Positions 8,042-15,592 of a DNA stretch of 40,981 nt are shown piece by piece; positions within the stretch are counted from its first letter, which is position 1, and every line of letters starts with the position of its first letter. A program made the translations under genes and the position numbers. The stretch spans positions 1 to 40,981 of the forward strand of contig MNVR01000017.1 of NCBI GenBank assembly GCA_001873995.1, read 5' to 3'. The notes beneath the pieces were generated by a model that searched no databases, was not told the origin of the DNA, and was given only the letters and a program-made list of their open reading frames with translations. Source of the DNA: Candidatus Phelpsiimicrobium noxiivivens (GTDB lineage: Bacteria; Omnitrophota; Gorgyraeia; Velamenicoccales; Velamenicoccaceae).

Positions 8042-8056
8042 AATGTACTTTGCCAA
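8029..8056 (-). promoter_or_regulatory. Promoter of the AbiEii/XRE operon
   Basis: On the minus strand TTGGCA (8051-8056) and TATAAT (8029-8034) are separated by 16 bp, a near-consensus sigma70-type promoter, about 40 bp before the toxin start codon. The -10 box is inside one operator palindrome. Confidence 0.65.
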
Positions 8057-8133
8057 TACCAAGCCTCCAAAATCCGGCCTTGGCCCCAAACGCCGAGGCC
8101 ATGTCTCCGGTGCCTCAACGGCTCAGCCTAAGG

Positions 8134-9498
8134 TCATACAGGCAGCGTGACTTCCAGTTTTGTGCCTTGGCCAGGCTTTGAGCAGACACGAAGGACGCCG
8201 CCAATAAGTTCTATCCTTTCGCGCAAGCCCTGTAGGCCCAATTTTATTTTATCGTCTTTGCGGCGTCCCGGCCGCCTCACATACTCTTCATAATTAAACC
8301 CTTTGCCATCGTCGGATACCATAAGAGCGACCGTATCATTATTTTTCTCAAGCGAGACCTCCACGTTCTTGGCCTCGGAATACTTGGCAATATTAGTCAG
8401 CGCTTCCTGAACGACACGATAAAGGATAAGGCTATGTTCCGGAGAAAGAAACGCGCCTGCCCCAAGCCTTTCGTAGTTATAATTATTGCCTGTCATCTCT
8501 TTGTGTTGAAGAATAAGCGCGGCTATGCTCTCAGACAAGCCTAAGTCATCTAATTCCGGAGGCCTTAACAGCTCTGATATATTATGCGTCTTATCCATAA
8601 GGCCATCTAATATCTTTTTAGTCTTATCTATCCGCTCTTTTTGCTCTTTCATCTCGGGCGAAAGGTCTCTTCCTAAAAGCCCTAGATATATTTTTAAAGC
8701 GCTTAGATCCTGCCCCATCTGATCATGTATCTGAAGCGATAGATTGTTACGTTGTTCTTCCTCCACCCTTATGACCTGGCGCCATAATAATTCTCGGTGC
8801 TCCTGTTCTCTTTTGCTCCTCCGGTAGATAAGATACGCCGTTTGAGCGCCTAATAAAAGGCCCACCAAGAGAGACCACCAAAGTAAAACAATAGAGCGCC
8901 TCTTGCCTGACTCAGCTACGGACAATTGATCATCGATCGCGCTTTGAATTGACTTCTGCAAAGGATCGCCCAAATACGCGTCTATCCCAAAAAGCTTACC
9001 TTCAAAATCCATCAGGTTTTTATTGATAGCGCCTTCTAAAGCTTTTTTCTCATCACCGGGCGCGCCTTCCGCCTTATCTATCGTGGCGATAATAGTATTG
9101 CCGATCTTACGTAACTCTGTTTCGCTTTCGCGCACGACTTTGACCCATTCTTTCTCCTGAGAAAGCCCGGCGCGCACAGCGTAAAAAGCGAGATGCTTGT
9201 CAAAGTTTACCGAGGCAGAACGCACAAGATCCAACTTTTGCGCGACTGAGGCGGCCTCAAGGTACTTAGCGCTCCGCCAGAACATATAACTGCGTATACC
9301 CATCGCGTATTTGCTATTAGAAGATTTCATCTCAAGCACGGCGTTCTGCATGGGCATATCAGTCTTAGCTAAATAGCTGACCACCCTGTTCAAATTCTCT
9401 ATCTGCCTGATACCGATAAGCCCTACGGCAATGATCAAAAAAAGCAGGCCTGAAAAACCTGCCACCATTCCCCAATCTACAGTTATACGCCTTGGCAT
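8134..9498 (-). CDS. Membrane histidine kinase, HisKA_3 (NarX/DegS-like) type
   Basis: 454 residues. Transmembrane segments at ~13-30 and ~203-224 enclose an extracytoplasmic helical sensor domain of ~170 residues (four-helix-bundle look). The HisKA_3 box VEEEQRNNLSLQIHDQMGQD contains His258. The HATPase domain has the N box EALTNIAKYSEAKN and G boxes VSDDGKGF and GLQGLRERIELIGG. Such kinases phosphorylate NarL-family regulators; the only one here is at 6087-6731. It is the last gene of the long minus-strand run, separated from the TPR gene by REP copy 5, so it may be read through from the secretion operon. Ligand unknown. Confidence 0.9.
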   Translation of the reverse strand: MPRRITVDWGMVAGFSGLLFLIIAVGLIGIRQIENLNRVVSYLAKTDMPMQNAVLEMKSSNSKYAMGIRSYMFWRSAKYLEAASVAQKLDLVRSASVNFDKHLAFYAVRAGLSQEKEWVKVVRESETELRKIGNTIIATIDKAEGAPGDEKKALEGAINKNLMDFEGKLFGIDAYLGDPLQKSIQSAIDDQLSVAESGKRRSIVLLWWSLLVGLLLGAQTAYLIYRRSKREQEHRELLWRQVIRVEEEQRNNLSLQIHDQMGQDLSALKIYLGLLGRDLSPEMKEQKERIDKTKKILDGLMDKTHNISELLRPPELDDLGLSESIAALILQHKEMTGNNYNYERLGAGAFLSPEHSLILYRVVQEALTNIAKYSEAKNVEVSLEKNNDTVALMVSDDGKGFNYEEYVRRPGRRKDDKIKLGLQGLRERIELIGGVLRVCSKPGQGTKLEVTLPV

Positions 9499-9515
9499 AA
9501 ATTTATCTTTATTCT

Positions 9516-9550
9516 AATGAGACAAATCAAGCAGGATGATTTGTCTCACT
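9516..9550. repeat. REP-like palindrome, copy 5 (TPR gene / kinase gene junction)
   Basis: Arms AATGAGACAAATCA / TGATTTGTCTCACT, loop AGCAGGA. It starts seven bases after the TPR gene stop codon and ends 17 bases before the kinase start, filling the junction. Confidence 0.9.
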
Positions 9551-9557
9551 GAGGAGG

Positions 9558-10298
9558 CTATTTGTCTAAATTGGCGAGCCACTCTTTGACAGCGTCAGCA
9601 TCATCTGAGTCCGGAGAGAGCCCCAGATAATTACGATAATGATACTTGGCATTCTCCCTATCTTTAAAGTAATCGTCGTAGATGATGCCGAGATTATAAT
9701 GAGCCAGCGCGTTTTTTGGGTTGTAACCGAGCGCCGTTTTAAATTCCTTGACCGCGGAATCAAAATCCTTGTTCTGCGTGTAGACAACTCCAAGATTATA
9801 GTGATACCTGTCAGCTTCTGAATTTATTTTAGCCTTGGCCTTGGCAAGCTGAGCCTCAGAAGACAATATCCTGGTCTCATAACTCTGCTGTTTCTTCCTG
9901 AAGCTTTCTTCAAGCTGTTTAATGTTATCCTTGCCTTCCTTTGCTATAACAGCGACTTCTTTGCGCAATTTCTCAAGGTCGTCACCAGTAACAAGCGATA
10001 TCTCCCTCTCTCTAAGGACGCTTTTTTTTACTGCCTGCGCGTCTTTAACAGCCTGGTCTTTTTCCTTGGATAACTGGTTCATTTGATCAAGGAGTTTTTG
10101 TTTATCGTCTAAGCTCTTATCACGCTCTTTCTTGATATCCTCTTTTAATTCTTTTATCTCTATCTGCGCCTCATCAGCTGTCTTTAAATTTTCCGTGCGC
10201 AATAGATTGTTCTTGTCAGACTCGCCCTTATAGAGAAAGCCTGCTGCTAACGCCGCTATGGCGAAGACCACGATCACAGCTATCGCTAAAAATTTCAT
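9558..10298 (-). CDS. Membrane-anchored coiled-coil TPR protein of the secretion operon
   Basis: 246 residues. One N-terminal transmembrane segment (residues ~3-23, AIAVIVVFAIAALAAGFLY), then a long charged coiled coil (~30-155, heptads rich in Lys/Glu/Asp) and two to three tetratricopeptide repeats (~163-235: YHYNLGVVYTQNKDFDSAVK, HYNLGIIYDDYFKDRENA). It follows the secretin gene with a 45-bp gap. The layout suggests a periplasmic scaffold or pilotin-like partner for secretin assembly, comparable in idea to PilF/TPR pilotins, but anchored in the inner membrane and not a lipoprotein. That function is inferred from position. Confidence 0.75.
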   Translation of the reverse strand: MKFLAIAVIVVFAIAALAAGFLYKGESDKNNLLRTENLKTADEAQIEIKELKEDIKKERDKSLDDKQKLLDQMNQLSKEKDQAVKDAQAVKKSVLREREISLVTGDDLEKLRKEVAVIAKEGKDNIKQLEESFRKKQQSYETRILSSEAQLAKAKAKINSEADRYHYNLGVVYTQNKDFDSAVKEFKTALGYNPKNALAHYNLGIIYDDYFKDRENAKYHYRNYLGLSPDSDDADAVKEWLANLDK

Positions 10299-10343
10299 AT
10301 GGAACTCTCCCCGAGCAAGCCCCGGGCTATCTTTTGTCTAGCG

Positions 10344-11966
10344 CTATTCAAGGGAATCCTTGGTTTTTTTCGTCAAGACCCCGCGAGCCTTGACCTGCTC
10401 TTTTTCGGCATCTACACTTTCCACATCGCCAGTAATGATATGGGGTGTAATAAAAATTGCTAATTCCGTCTTTATCTTTGCCGAATCCTTATTGCCAAAA
10501 AGCCAGCGAATAACAGGTATCTTTCTTAAGACCGGCATTTCAGCGCGCGTATCACGCAATTCTTCTTTCATGAGGCCAGCTATCATGACCATCGCCTTAT
10601 CCTTGACCTTGACCATGGTCTCCGCCTGGGACGTCTCAACAACAGGGACCTTACTGCCTAACGGCGAGACCGCGGTCTCCCTGACAGTGCTGACCTCAGG
10701 CCTTATCTTCATGACCACAAAATTATCGTCGGTAATGGTAGGCGTAACGTTAAGTTTTACCCCTACGTCAACGTAATTGACTGATTCCGCTGTTGTTGTC
10801 GTAACGCTTGACTGGCTTTGCGTCTGCGAAAAATATACTTCCTTGGAACCTATAAGGATACTAGCCTCCTGATTATTCACTACGGCGATCCTCGGCCTAG
10901 AGAGTATGTTGGTTTTAGCTATACTATTCAGCGCCTGTATAACTACGTTAAAATTATTGGCATCCAGCGTGCCCACGCTCATCTGGCCATAATTACCAAG
11001 GCCTGTTACAGGAAATTTTCCTTTAAAATCAGGAGAAAATCTACCCCATGCCGCCATTTTAAAAAATTTCTCCCAGTCTATGCCAAACTGTGTCCTGTCA
11101 TTAAGCGAGATCTGCACTATCTGCGCTTCTATCAAGACCTGCCTGGTTGGAGTATCAAATGCCTCTATCATCTTCTTTATCTTTTTCATTTTATCCGGCA
11201 GATCGCTGATCGCTATTTTATTGGTCCTGGCATCTAATTCCACGTTGCTTGAACCTGGAGTAAAAACACTCGCAAGCTGGCCTTTTAGGTCTTCAGCCTT
11301 GGCATATTTAAGATTGAAGATCTCAGCAGTATTCGGAGAATCCAGGGTCTTTGTTGTCTTCTCCATAAGATCCAGCGCCTCAGGGATGTCAACTAGTATA
11401 ACGGTGCCCGTAGCTTCATCAATGATAACTTTACCGATATCGGTCTTTAATTGCCCAAGGGCTGCGGAAACATCTTTAGGAGAAGCATGCTTAAGCGAAA
11501 GCATTCTAACCTTACGCGGCTCTTTATATTTTTTGCCGTATAGCTGAGTGTATTTTTCCAGCGTCATCACTGTAATAATATTTTTTTCTTTTACCGCGGC
11601 CAAAGAATTTGTAATGAGGATAATGTCAAGCGCGTCTTCAAAAGTAACATTATTTAAGAAAACATTAACACGGCCCGTCACTTCTTTTGTGGGCACGATG
11701 TTTATTGCCATCTTGACGGCGAGTATCTTTAAAAGTTCAACTATATCAATCCCCTTCAGATCAAGGGATATCTTGCCAGGGTCAGCGTCTGTTATGGTAG
11801 CCATATCAGATAGGGCGTCTGTGGGCGAGGCCGCGGTGGCAGCTTTCTCCTGCTGCGTTTCGGCTTGCGGCTCGCCCTGCGCCCAGGCAAAAAAAGAACT
11901 CCGCTCCCCTAAAGCAAAGGAGAGCAGGAATAAAACAATTAATTTTTTAAAATATCTTGGCCTCAT
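10344..11966 (-). CDS. gspD: Outer-membrane secretin (GspD/PilQ family)
   Basis: 540 residues with a signal peptide (core KLIVLFLLSFALG, likely cut after AWA). An STN/N0-like domain at ~60-115 (ISLDLKGIDIVELLKILA), N1-type domains at ~145-280 (VRMLSLKHASPKDVSAAL; IFNLKYAKAEDLKGQL), and the secretin barrel at ~285-520 with the signature VPVLRKIPVIRWLFGNK-like stretch and a VNYVDVGVKLNVTPTI strand. It would form the outer-membrane channel of the type II-like system. It is closer in size and domain count to PilQ/short GspD than to classical ~650-residue GspD. No Shine-Dalgarno is visible before the ATG; heptad element L2 occupies the upstream junction and could affect its translation. Confidence 0.93.
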   Translation of the reverse strand: MRPRYFKKLIVLFLLSFALGERSSFFAWAQGEPQAETQQEKAATAASPTDALSDMATITDADPGKISLDLKGIDIVELLKILAVKMAINIVPTKEVTGRVNVFLNNVTFEDALDIILITNSLAAVKEKNIITVMTLEKYTQLYGKKYKEPRKVRMLSLKHASPKDVSAALGQLKTDIGKVIIDEATGTVILVDIPEALDLMEKTTKTLDSPNTAEIFNLKYAKAEDLKGQLASVFTPGSSNVELDARTNKIAISDLPDKMKKIKKMIEAFDTPTRQVLIEAQIVQISLNDRTQFGIDWEKFFKMAAWGRFSPDFKGKFPVTGLGNYGQMSVGTLDANNFNVVIQALNSIAKTNILSRPRIAVVNNQEASILIGSKEVYFSQTQSQSSVTTTTAESVNYVDVGVKLNVTPTITDDNFVVMKIRPEVSTVRETAVSPLGSKVPVVETSQAETMVKVKDKAMVMIAGLMKEELRDTRAEMPVLRKIPVIRWLFGNKDSAKIKTELAIFITPHIITGDVESVDAEKEQVKARGVLTKKTKDSLE

Positions 11967-11976
11967 TAAAATTCGA

Positions 11977-12027
11977 TTCTTGGTTCTTGGTTCTCGGCGA
12001 ACACCGAAAACCGATTACCGAGCACCG
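11977..12027. repeat. Self-complementary heptad array (element L2), gspC/gspD junction
   Basis: Left arm units TTCTTGG, TTCTTGG, TTCTCGG (11977-11997); short spacer; right arm units CCGAAAA, CCGATTA, CCGAGCA, CCG (12004-12027). The arms pair imperfectly. It fills almost the entire gap between gspC and gspD. Confidence 0.65.
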
Positions 12028-12035
12028 CCTTTTTC

Positions 12036-12662
12036 CTACATTAACTCCACTTCCTGACCATCATAACTCAATATAACTCTGTCCTTCAAGATATCTTTTA
12101 CGCGCGCGTTTCTGATCTTGCTGCCCCTGTTTAAAAGATCAGTCTTACCATTCTTAGAATCTTCAACAATGGCCTGCGGCGCATCGGACCATATAATACC
12201 CACGACCTTTAGGCCGTCTATTAAGCTCTTGATCTCCACTTTCGGCTCTGCTTTCTTCGCGGCTGCCTGCTCAACGGTTTCAGGCAGGGAAAAAATATTG
12301 CGCTGGGTTATTTCATGAAGATATATGGAAAGCGGATCCAGTTGTCCTAAAGTCATATCCCCAACTTCCATTTTTTTTGCCCGCATCTCAAGGCGCTGAA
12401 CATTGGTAAGCCTGGGCGCGCCAAGCCAGAAATCCAGGCCCAGATACATCGTTGCCAAACCTGAAAAAAATACTAAAACAACGCTTGCGGCCTTGAGGTT
12501 CAAAAATGCCTTGAGCTTTTCTCCGTATTTAGCTTTTAATAATTTAAGATCAAATTTAAAGTCAGGCCCGCGGCGCTCACGCCTCATACTTTGAACAGCC
12601 TGAGGCGGAGATTCAATGATCCTTAAAAGTTTTTCTTCCGGAGTTAAACTCGGGTCAGGCAT
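12036..12662 (-). CDS. gspC: GspC/PilP-like inner-membrane clamp protein
   Basis: 208 residues if started at ATG 12660-12662 (MPDPSLTPEEKLL); the frame opens at 12716 but its first 18 codons mostly translate heptad element L3. One transmembrane segment at residues ~58-78 (AASVVLVFFSGLATMYLGL). The motif ITQRNIFSLP (~120) is the GspC/PilP landmark, and the last ~55 residues (LKVVGIIWSDAPQAIVED ... VILSYDGQEVEL) form the HR/homology-region beta domain. It should link the inner-membrane platform to the secretin. The neighbouring secretin gene follows immediately. Start choice lacks a clear ribosome binding site, so it is uncertain. Confidence 0.82.
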   Translation of the reverse strand: MPDPSLTPEEKLLRIIESPPQAVQSMRRERRGPDFKFDLKLLKAKYGEKLKAFLNLKAASVVLVFFSGLATMYLGLDFWLGAPRLTNVQRLEMRAKKMEVGDMTLGQLDPLSIYLHEITQRNIFSLPETVEQAAAKKAEPKVEIKSLIDGLKVVGIIWSDAPQAIVEDSKNGKTDLLNRGSKIRNARVKDILKDRVILSYDGQEVELM

Positions 12663-12670
12663 AATTTTAT

Positions 12671-12743
12671 CAGAGGGCAGAGAGCAGAAAACAGAGAAAA
12701 CTAATAAAGAGGCCAAATTTTCTGTCTTCTATCTTCTGTCTTC
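12671..12743. repeat. Self-complementary heptad array (element L3), exeA/gspC junction
   Basis: Left arm units CAGAGGG, CAGAGAG, CAGAAAA, CAGAGAA (12671-12698); right arm units TTCTGTC, TTCTATC, TTCTGTC, TTC (12720-12743). The right arm touches the stop codon (TGA, 12742-12744) of the ExeA-like gene. Unit sequence differs from elements L1, L2, L4 and L5. Confidence 0.65.
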
Positions 12744-13563
12744 AAACCACGTCTTCTGCCACTATTTTACGGACAACATCACGGTCTACTACTATCCTGC
12801 TCTCCATGACAAGGGCCTTTAGCGCCTTGTGGCACAACATGGCTATCCGCCGAGGGTAACCTTGAGTCGCTTGATAGATCTCAACAATAGCGTCTTCTTT
12901 GAACAACGGTATGCTGGAGCGATATCCGGCCTGGCGAATACGGAACTCTATCATCTCTTTTGTTTCAATGTCGTCTAAGGGATTGATGATATACTTCATG
13001 CTGATCCTATCCATCAAATTCTTCATCTCCCTTATTTTAGGCAAAAGCTCAAGCTGGGCAAGCAACACAAGCTGTAAGAGCTTAAATTCATTGGTCTCAT
13101 AATTCAACAGGACGCGCAAGACTTCAAGAGATATCTGATTTAATTTCTGCGCCTCGTCAACTAAAAGAATGATCGTCTTATTCTCCTGGACGCCTTTAGA
13201 AAAGAGGTATTTCTTTATAGCCTCCTTCATATCCAAAAGAGACGGCTGAGGCTTATCTATCTGTATCTGAAAAGTCCGCAGGAGAGACTCTACGAAGACT
13301 TCTTCTGTCTCGTATGTCGGGTCAAGGATCATAAAGAATATCGTGTCTTCGCGGGCTCTTAGCATCTGAAATAGTTTGCGCGACAACGTAGTTTTGCCCG
13401 TGCCCACGTCGCCTAAAATAACACTTAAGCCGCGGCGCAGGCGGATCTCTATCATGAGCCTTGTCAGCGCGGCCTGATGCTCCCGCGACTGATAAAAAAA
13501 TTCAGGGTCTGGACTGGTGGAAAAAGGCTCTTTCTCTAATCCTAATATCTTAAAATAGCTCAT
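12742..13563 (-). CDS. ExeA/GspA-like AAA ATPase
   Basis: 273 residues. Starts MSYFKILGLEKEPFSTSPDP, the classic ExeA N-terminal pattern. Walker A GDVGTGKTT at residues 51-59, Walker B IILLVDEAQKL near 131-141, sensor region LNYETNEFKLLQLVLLAQ, and the winged region QATQGYPRRIAMLCHKAL. ExeA-type ATPases assist secretin assembly together with a peptidoglycan-binding partner (ExeB or a fused domain); here the C-terminal peptidoglycan domain is absent. Position between gspK and gspC fits that role. Coding is compact: 15 bp after gspK. Confidence 0.9.
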   Translation of the reverse strand: MSYFKILGLEKEPFSTSPDPEFFYQSREHQAALTRLMIEIRLRRGLSVILGDVGTGKTTLSRKLFQMLRAREDTIFFMILDPTYETEEVFVESLLRTFQIQIDKPQPSLLDMKEAIKKYLFSKGVQENKTIILLVDEAQKLNQISLEVLRVLLNYETNEFKLLQLVLLAQLELLPKIREMKNLMDRISMKYIINPLDDIETKEMIEFRIRQAGYRSSIPLFKEDAIVEIYQATQGYPRRIAMLCHKALKALVMESRIVVDRDVVRKIVAEDVV

Positions 13564-13578
13564 ACTGTCAGTATTATC

Positions 13579-14451
13579 TCACTCCTCGTGCCAAAAGACA
13601 ATCGTTGCCTTAGCGAGATCGGCTGTGATCTTAAAAAAGCTAACCCTCTTTTTTCCCTGGAGCACCGTTATATCAAAACTTACGTAATCTGTCGTCACCC
13701 CCAACTGCATAGTTGACAACAGGCCCTGGATCACCTGCTGTTGAGCAGGCGTTATCCCGTAACTCATCAACTGCGTGATTATCTCCGACGAATTAGAAAA
13801 ATATCTGTCGTCCTCAGTAGCCTCTGTTCCGTCATCGCCGGCCCTGTATTCCTGGATCTTTTTTATAAGGTCAGGGTCCATGCCCTGCGCGCTGAAGGCC
13901 CCTGGCTGCGCTGTATTGATATTGACGAGGCCAAGGCCAAAAACAGTCGTCAGGCCCTTAAGCTGATCATATACCTCCTGCGTCATTCCGTCTAACAAAA
14001 GAAGCTCTTCTCTAACGGCTATATTCGCTCCAAAGACCGCGTCAATGAGCTGTGTCTGGCCAGATAATCCAGCTACCCTGCCTAATATTTCTTTAGGGGC
14101 AAGATCTAAATTGATCTTGCTTTGTTCATCTATTGGGACGATCAATAGGGTTTTGTCACCAATCGGGATCTCTCTTTCGCGAAGATCGTAAAGAGTAACA
14201 GCCTGAGGTGTAGCGTCATTGCTCAAGAGCACCTTCATAATATCCACACACGACTGCGCCAGATAAGGCGAGGTGTCGGTCTCAGTAACGAATTTCGCGA
14301 GTTTTAATTCCTGCATAACGCTTGATGTAGCGCCAAGGGCCAGGATAGAAAGCACGGCTATGGCGCCGACAGCCACAAAAAGGATAGCGCCTCTTGTCAT
14401 AGAGGCCGCTTTATGGCATTCTTGTTTACTGTTGCGCGACAGGTATTGCAA
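13579..14451 (-). CDS. gspK: GspK-like minor pseudopilin
   Basis: 290 residues from a TTG at 14449-14451 that has GGAG seven bases upstream and overlaps gspJ by 26 bp; an ATG at 14400 (MTRGAILF) is an alternative. The prepilin-like segment TRG|AILFVAVGAIAVLSIL lies at residues ~19-36, with Gly at -1 and no Glu5, as usual for GspK. The large periplasmic domain (~100-250: SKINLDLAPKEILG, LGLVNINTAQPGAF, DLIKKIQEYRAG) carries the helix-hairpin-helix-like GspK core. GspK caps the pseudopilus tip with GspI and GspJ, whose genes lie just upstream. Confidence 0.87.
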   Translation of the reverse strand: MQYLSRNSKQECHKAASMTRGAILFVAVGAIAVLSILALGATSSVMQELKLAKFVTETDTSPYLAQSCVDIMKVLLSNDATPQAVTLYDLREREIPIGDKTLLIVPIDEQSKINLDLAPKEILGRVAGLSGQTQLIDAVFGANIAVREELLLLDGMTQEVYDQLKGLTTVFGLGLVNINTAQPGAFSAQGMDPDLIKKIQEYRAGDDGTEATEDDRYFSNSSEIITQLMSYGITPAQQQVIQGLLSTMQLGVTTDYVSFDITVLQGKKRVSFFKITADLAKATIVFWHEE

Positions 14452-15085
14452 TGATCTTCTCCAGGTCTGTTCCGTCCTCTAATGCCACGGATACTTTTAC
14501 AGCCGCAGGAATTCCTGCCGCGGTATTATTCCAACTCTCCAAAAATGTATAGTTCCCCGTCTGATCATCAGGCCCGTAATAATTCAACACAAAGTTTTCA
14601 ACACCTGGGATCACAACGCGTGAAAAATTCCCTTTTTCCGTTCCCTGCATACCCAACATCTCTTCGCGGCTGATGCCCGAACGCTTAACGCACTTTTCTT
14701 CCGGAAAAAAATCATACGATAAATTATATATCTTGTTTGATACGATACCTGGAAATTCTATATGCGCCTTATCTCCTAAGAACCCTATGGGCGCGTAATA
14801 AAATGTGCGCCTGAGCTCCATAGATAATCGCTCAACCGTCAAGACAGCTTTGCGCTTAAAAAGATTCGTACTCGTCGCTTTCTTCCAAACCTTCATGCCC
14901 ATGGAGAACGACGAAAAAAGAGAAACGCCCAAAATGCCGAAAAGCGCCAACACTATCATGGTCTCAACGAAGGTAAAGCCCCTGTAGCGCCCCAGCGCCC
15001 CAGCGCCCCAGCGCCCCAGTTTTAAAAATCTTGCCTGGGGTTCTGGAGTTCTGGGGCTCTGGGGAACTAAAAAACTTTTTCGCAT
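14426..15085 (-). CDS. gspJ: GspJ-like minor pseudopilin with repeat-encoded leader
   Basis: 219 residues; the ATG (15083-15085) directly follows the gspI stop codon. The prepilin peptidase site is GRYRG|FTFVETMIVLALFGILG (Gly36, Phe37, Glu41), so the leader is 36 residues, long for a pseudopilin. Residues ~8-36 of the leader are translated from octad element L4 (SPRTPEPQ, then LGRWGAGALG). The rest (TVERLSMELRRTFYYAPIGF and later beta-rich region) fits GspJ/PulJ. The gene ends inside the start region of gspK. Confidence 0.87.
   Translation of the reverse strand: MRKSFLVPQSPRTPEPQARFLKLGRWGAGALGRYRGFTFVETMIVLALFGILGVSLFSSFSMGMKVWKKATSTNLFKRKAVLTVERLSMELRRTFYYAPIGFLGDKAHIEFPGIVSNKIYNLSYDFFPEEKCVKRSGISREEMLGMQGTEKGNFSRVVIPGVENFVLNYYGPDDQTGNYTFLESWNNTAAGIPAAVKVSVALEDGTDLEKIIAIPVAQQ
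14988..15064. repeat. Self-complementary octad array (element L4) inside the gspJ leader
   Basis: Left arm: four identical CGCCCCAG units (14988-15019). A 15-nt spacer. Right arm: CTGGGGTT, CTGGAGTT, CTGGGGCT, CTGGGG (15035-15064). Constant cores CCCCAG/CTGGGG pair with each other, with two-base variable linkers. It begins 21 bp after the gspJ start codon and keeps the frame. Confidence 0.75.
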
Positions 15086-15592
15086 CTACTCTTTCTTCTT
15101 CCTCTTCACATACCTCGTGACAGTAACATCTTTGACGGCCTTTCCCTGCGCCCAGGAAACTTTTGATTCCTCTTCGTTTAAATTCTCCTGCGCAAAAAGG
15201 CTCTCGTTACCAAGATCACCGGCCGAAACACCGTCGCGCACAACGCGCGTCCAGTTAAAATTTTCATAAGGTGGTTTGAAGGCCTCTGACCACTCACCGG
15301 CTTCGCTGCCGTTGTTTTCTTTTATAGCCAGGCCCTCTTCCCAGATCTTCGCGTTAAGAAGAAAGTTTGCTGTGATCTTATGTTCAGCCGTGGCCAAAGA
15401 AGACATACACTGGCTGAAAGCCCCCAGTATAAAGACCATGCCGACCGCTATCACTGCCACTGCCGCCATCAACTCTACAAGAGTAAACGCGCGTCGATGC
15501 CCCAGTACCCCAGAGGCCCAGCGCCCCAGAAAAAGATCTTGCTGGGAAACTGAAGTACTGGGGTTCTGGGGAGCCGATAATCGCTTCAACAT
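15086..15592 (-). CDS. gspI: GspI-like minor pseudopilin with repeat-encoded leader
   Basis: 168 residues; the ATG (15590-15592) directly follows the gspG stop codon. The processing site is LGHRRA|FTLVELMAAVAVIAVG (Ala at -1, Phe+1, Glu+5), giving a leader of about 35 residues. Residues ~7-34 of the leader are translated from octad element L5. The mature part is short and Gln/Ala-rich with a helix (SSLATAEHKITANFLL), consistent with GspI/PulI, although GspH cannot be fully excluded. No separate gspH is visible in the cluster. Confidence 0.82.
   Translation of the reverse strand: MLKRLSAPQNPSTSVSQQDLFLGRWASGVLGHRRAFTLVELMAAVAVIAVGMVFILGAFSQCMSSLATAEHKITANFLLNAKIWEEGLAIKENNGSEAGEWSEAFKPPYENFNWTRVVRDGVSAGDLGNESLFAQENLNEEESKVSWAQGKAVKDVTVTRYVKRKKKE
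15500..15571. repeat. Self-complementary octad array (element L5) inside the gspI leader
   Basis: Left arm units CCCCAGTA, CCCCAGAG, GCCCAGCG, CCCCAG (15500-15529); spacer AAAAAGATCTTG; right arm units CTGGGAAA, CTGAAGTA, CTGGGGTT, CTGGGG (15542-15571). Same core as L4 but different linker bases, and it begins at nearly the same distance after its start codon. Confidence 0.75.

Noticed and set aside
8057-8133. GC-rich stretch between the toxin promoter and the kinase stop as a further heptad array or terminator
   Set aside because: Short GGCC-containing words recur but no constant period, clean inverted partner or T-run could be found.
10818-11547. Plus-strand frames of 139 and 155 codons opposite the secretin
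   Set aside because: They are shadows of a well-conserved secretin gene, without recognisable domains or start signals.
12663-12716. Longer N-terminus of the GspC-like protein with an apparent signal peptide (MASLLVFSVFCSLP)
   Set aside because: The stretch mostly translates heptad element L3 and has no ribosome binding site; the true membrane segment is at residues ~58-78 of the shorter form.
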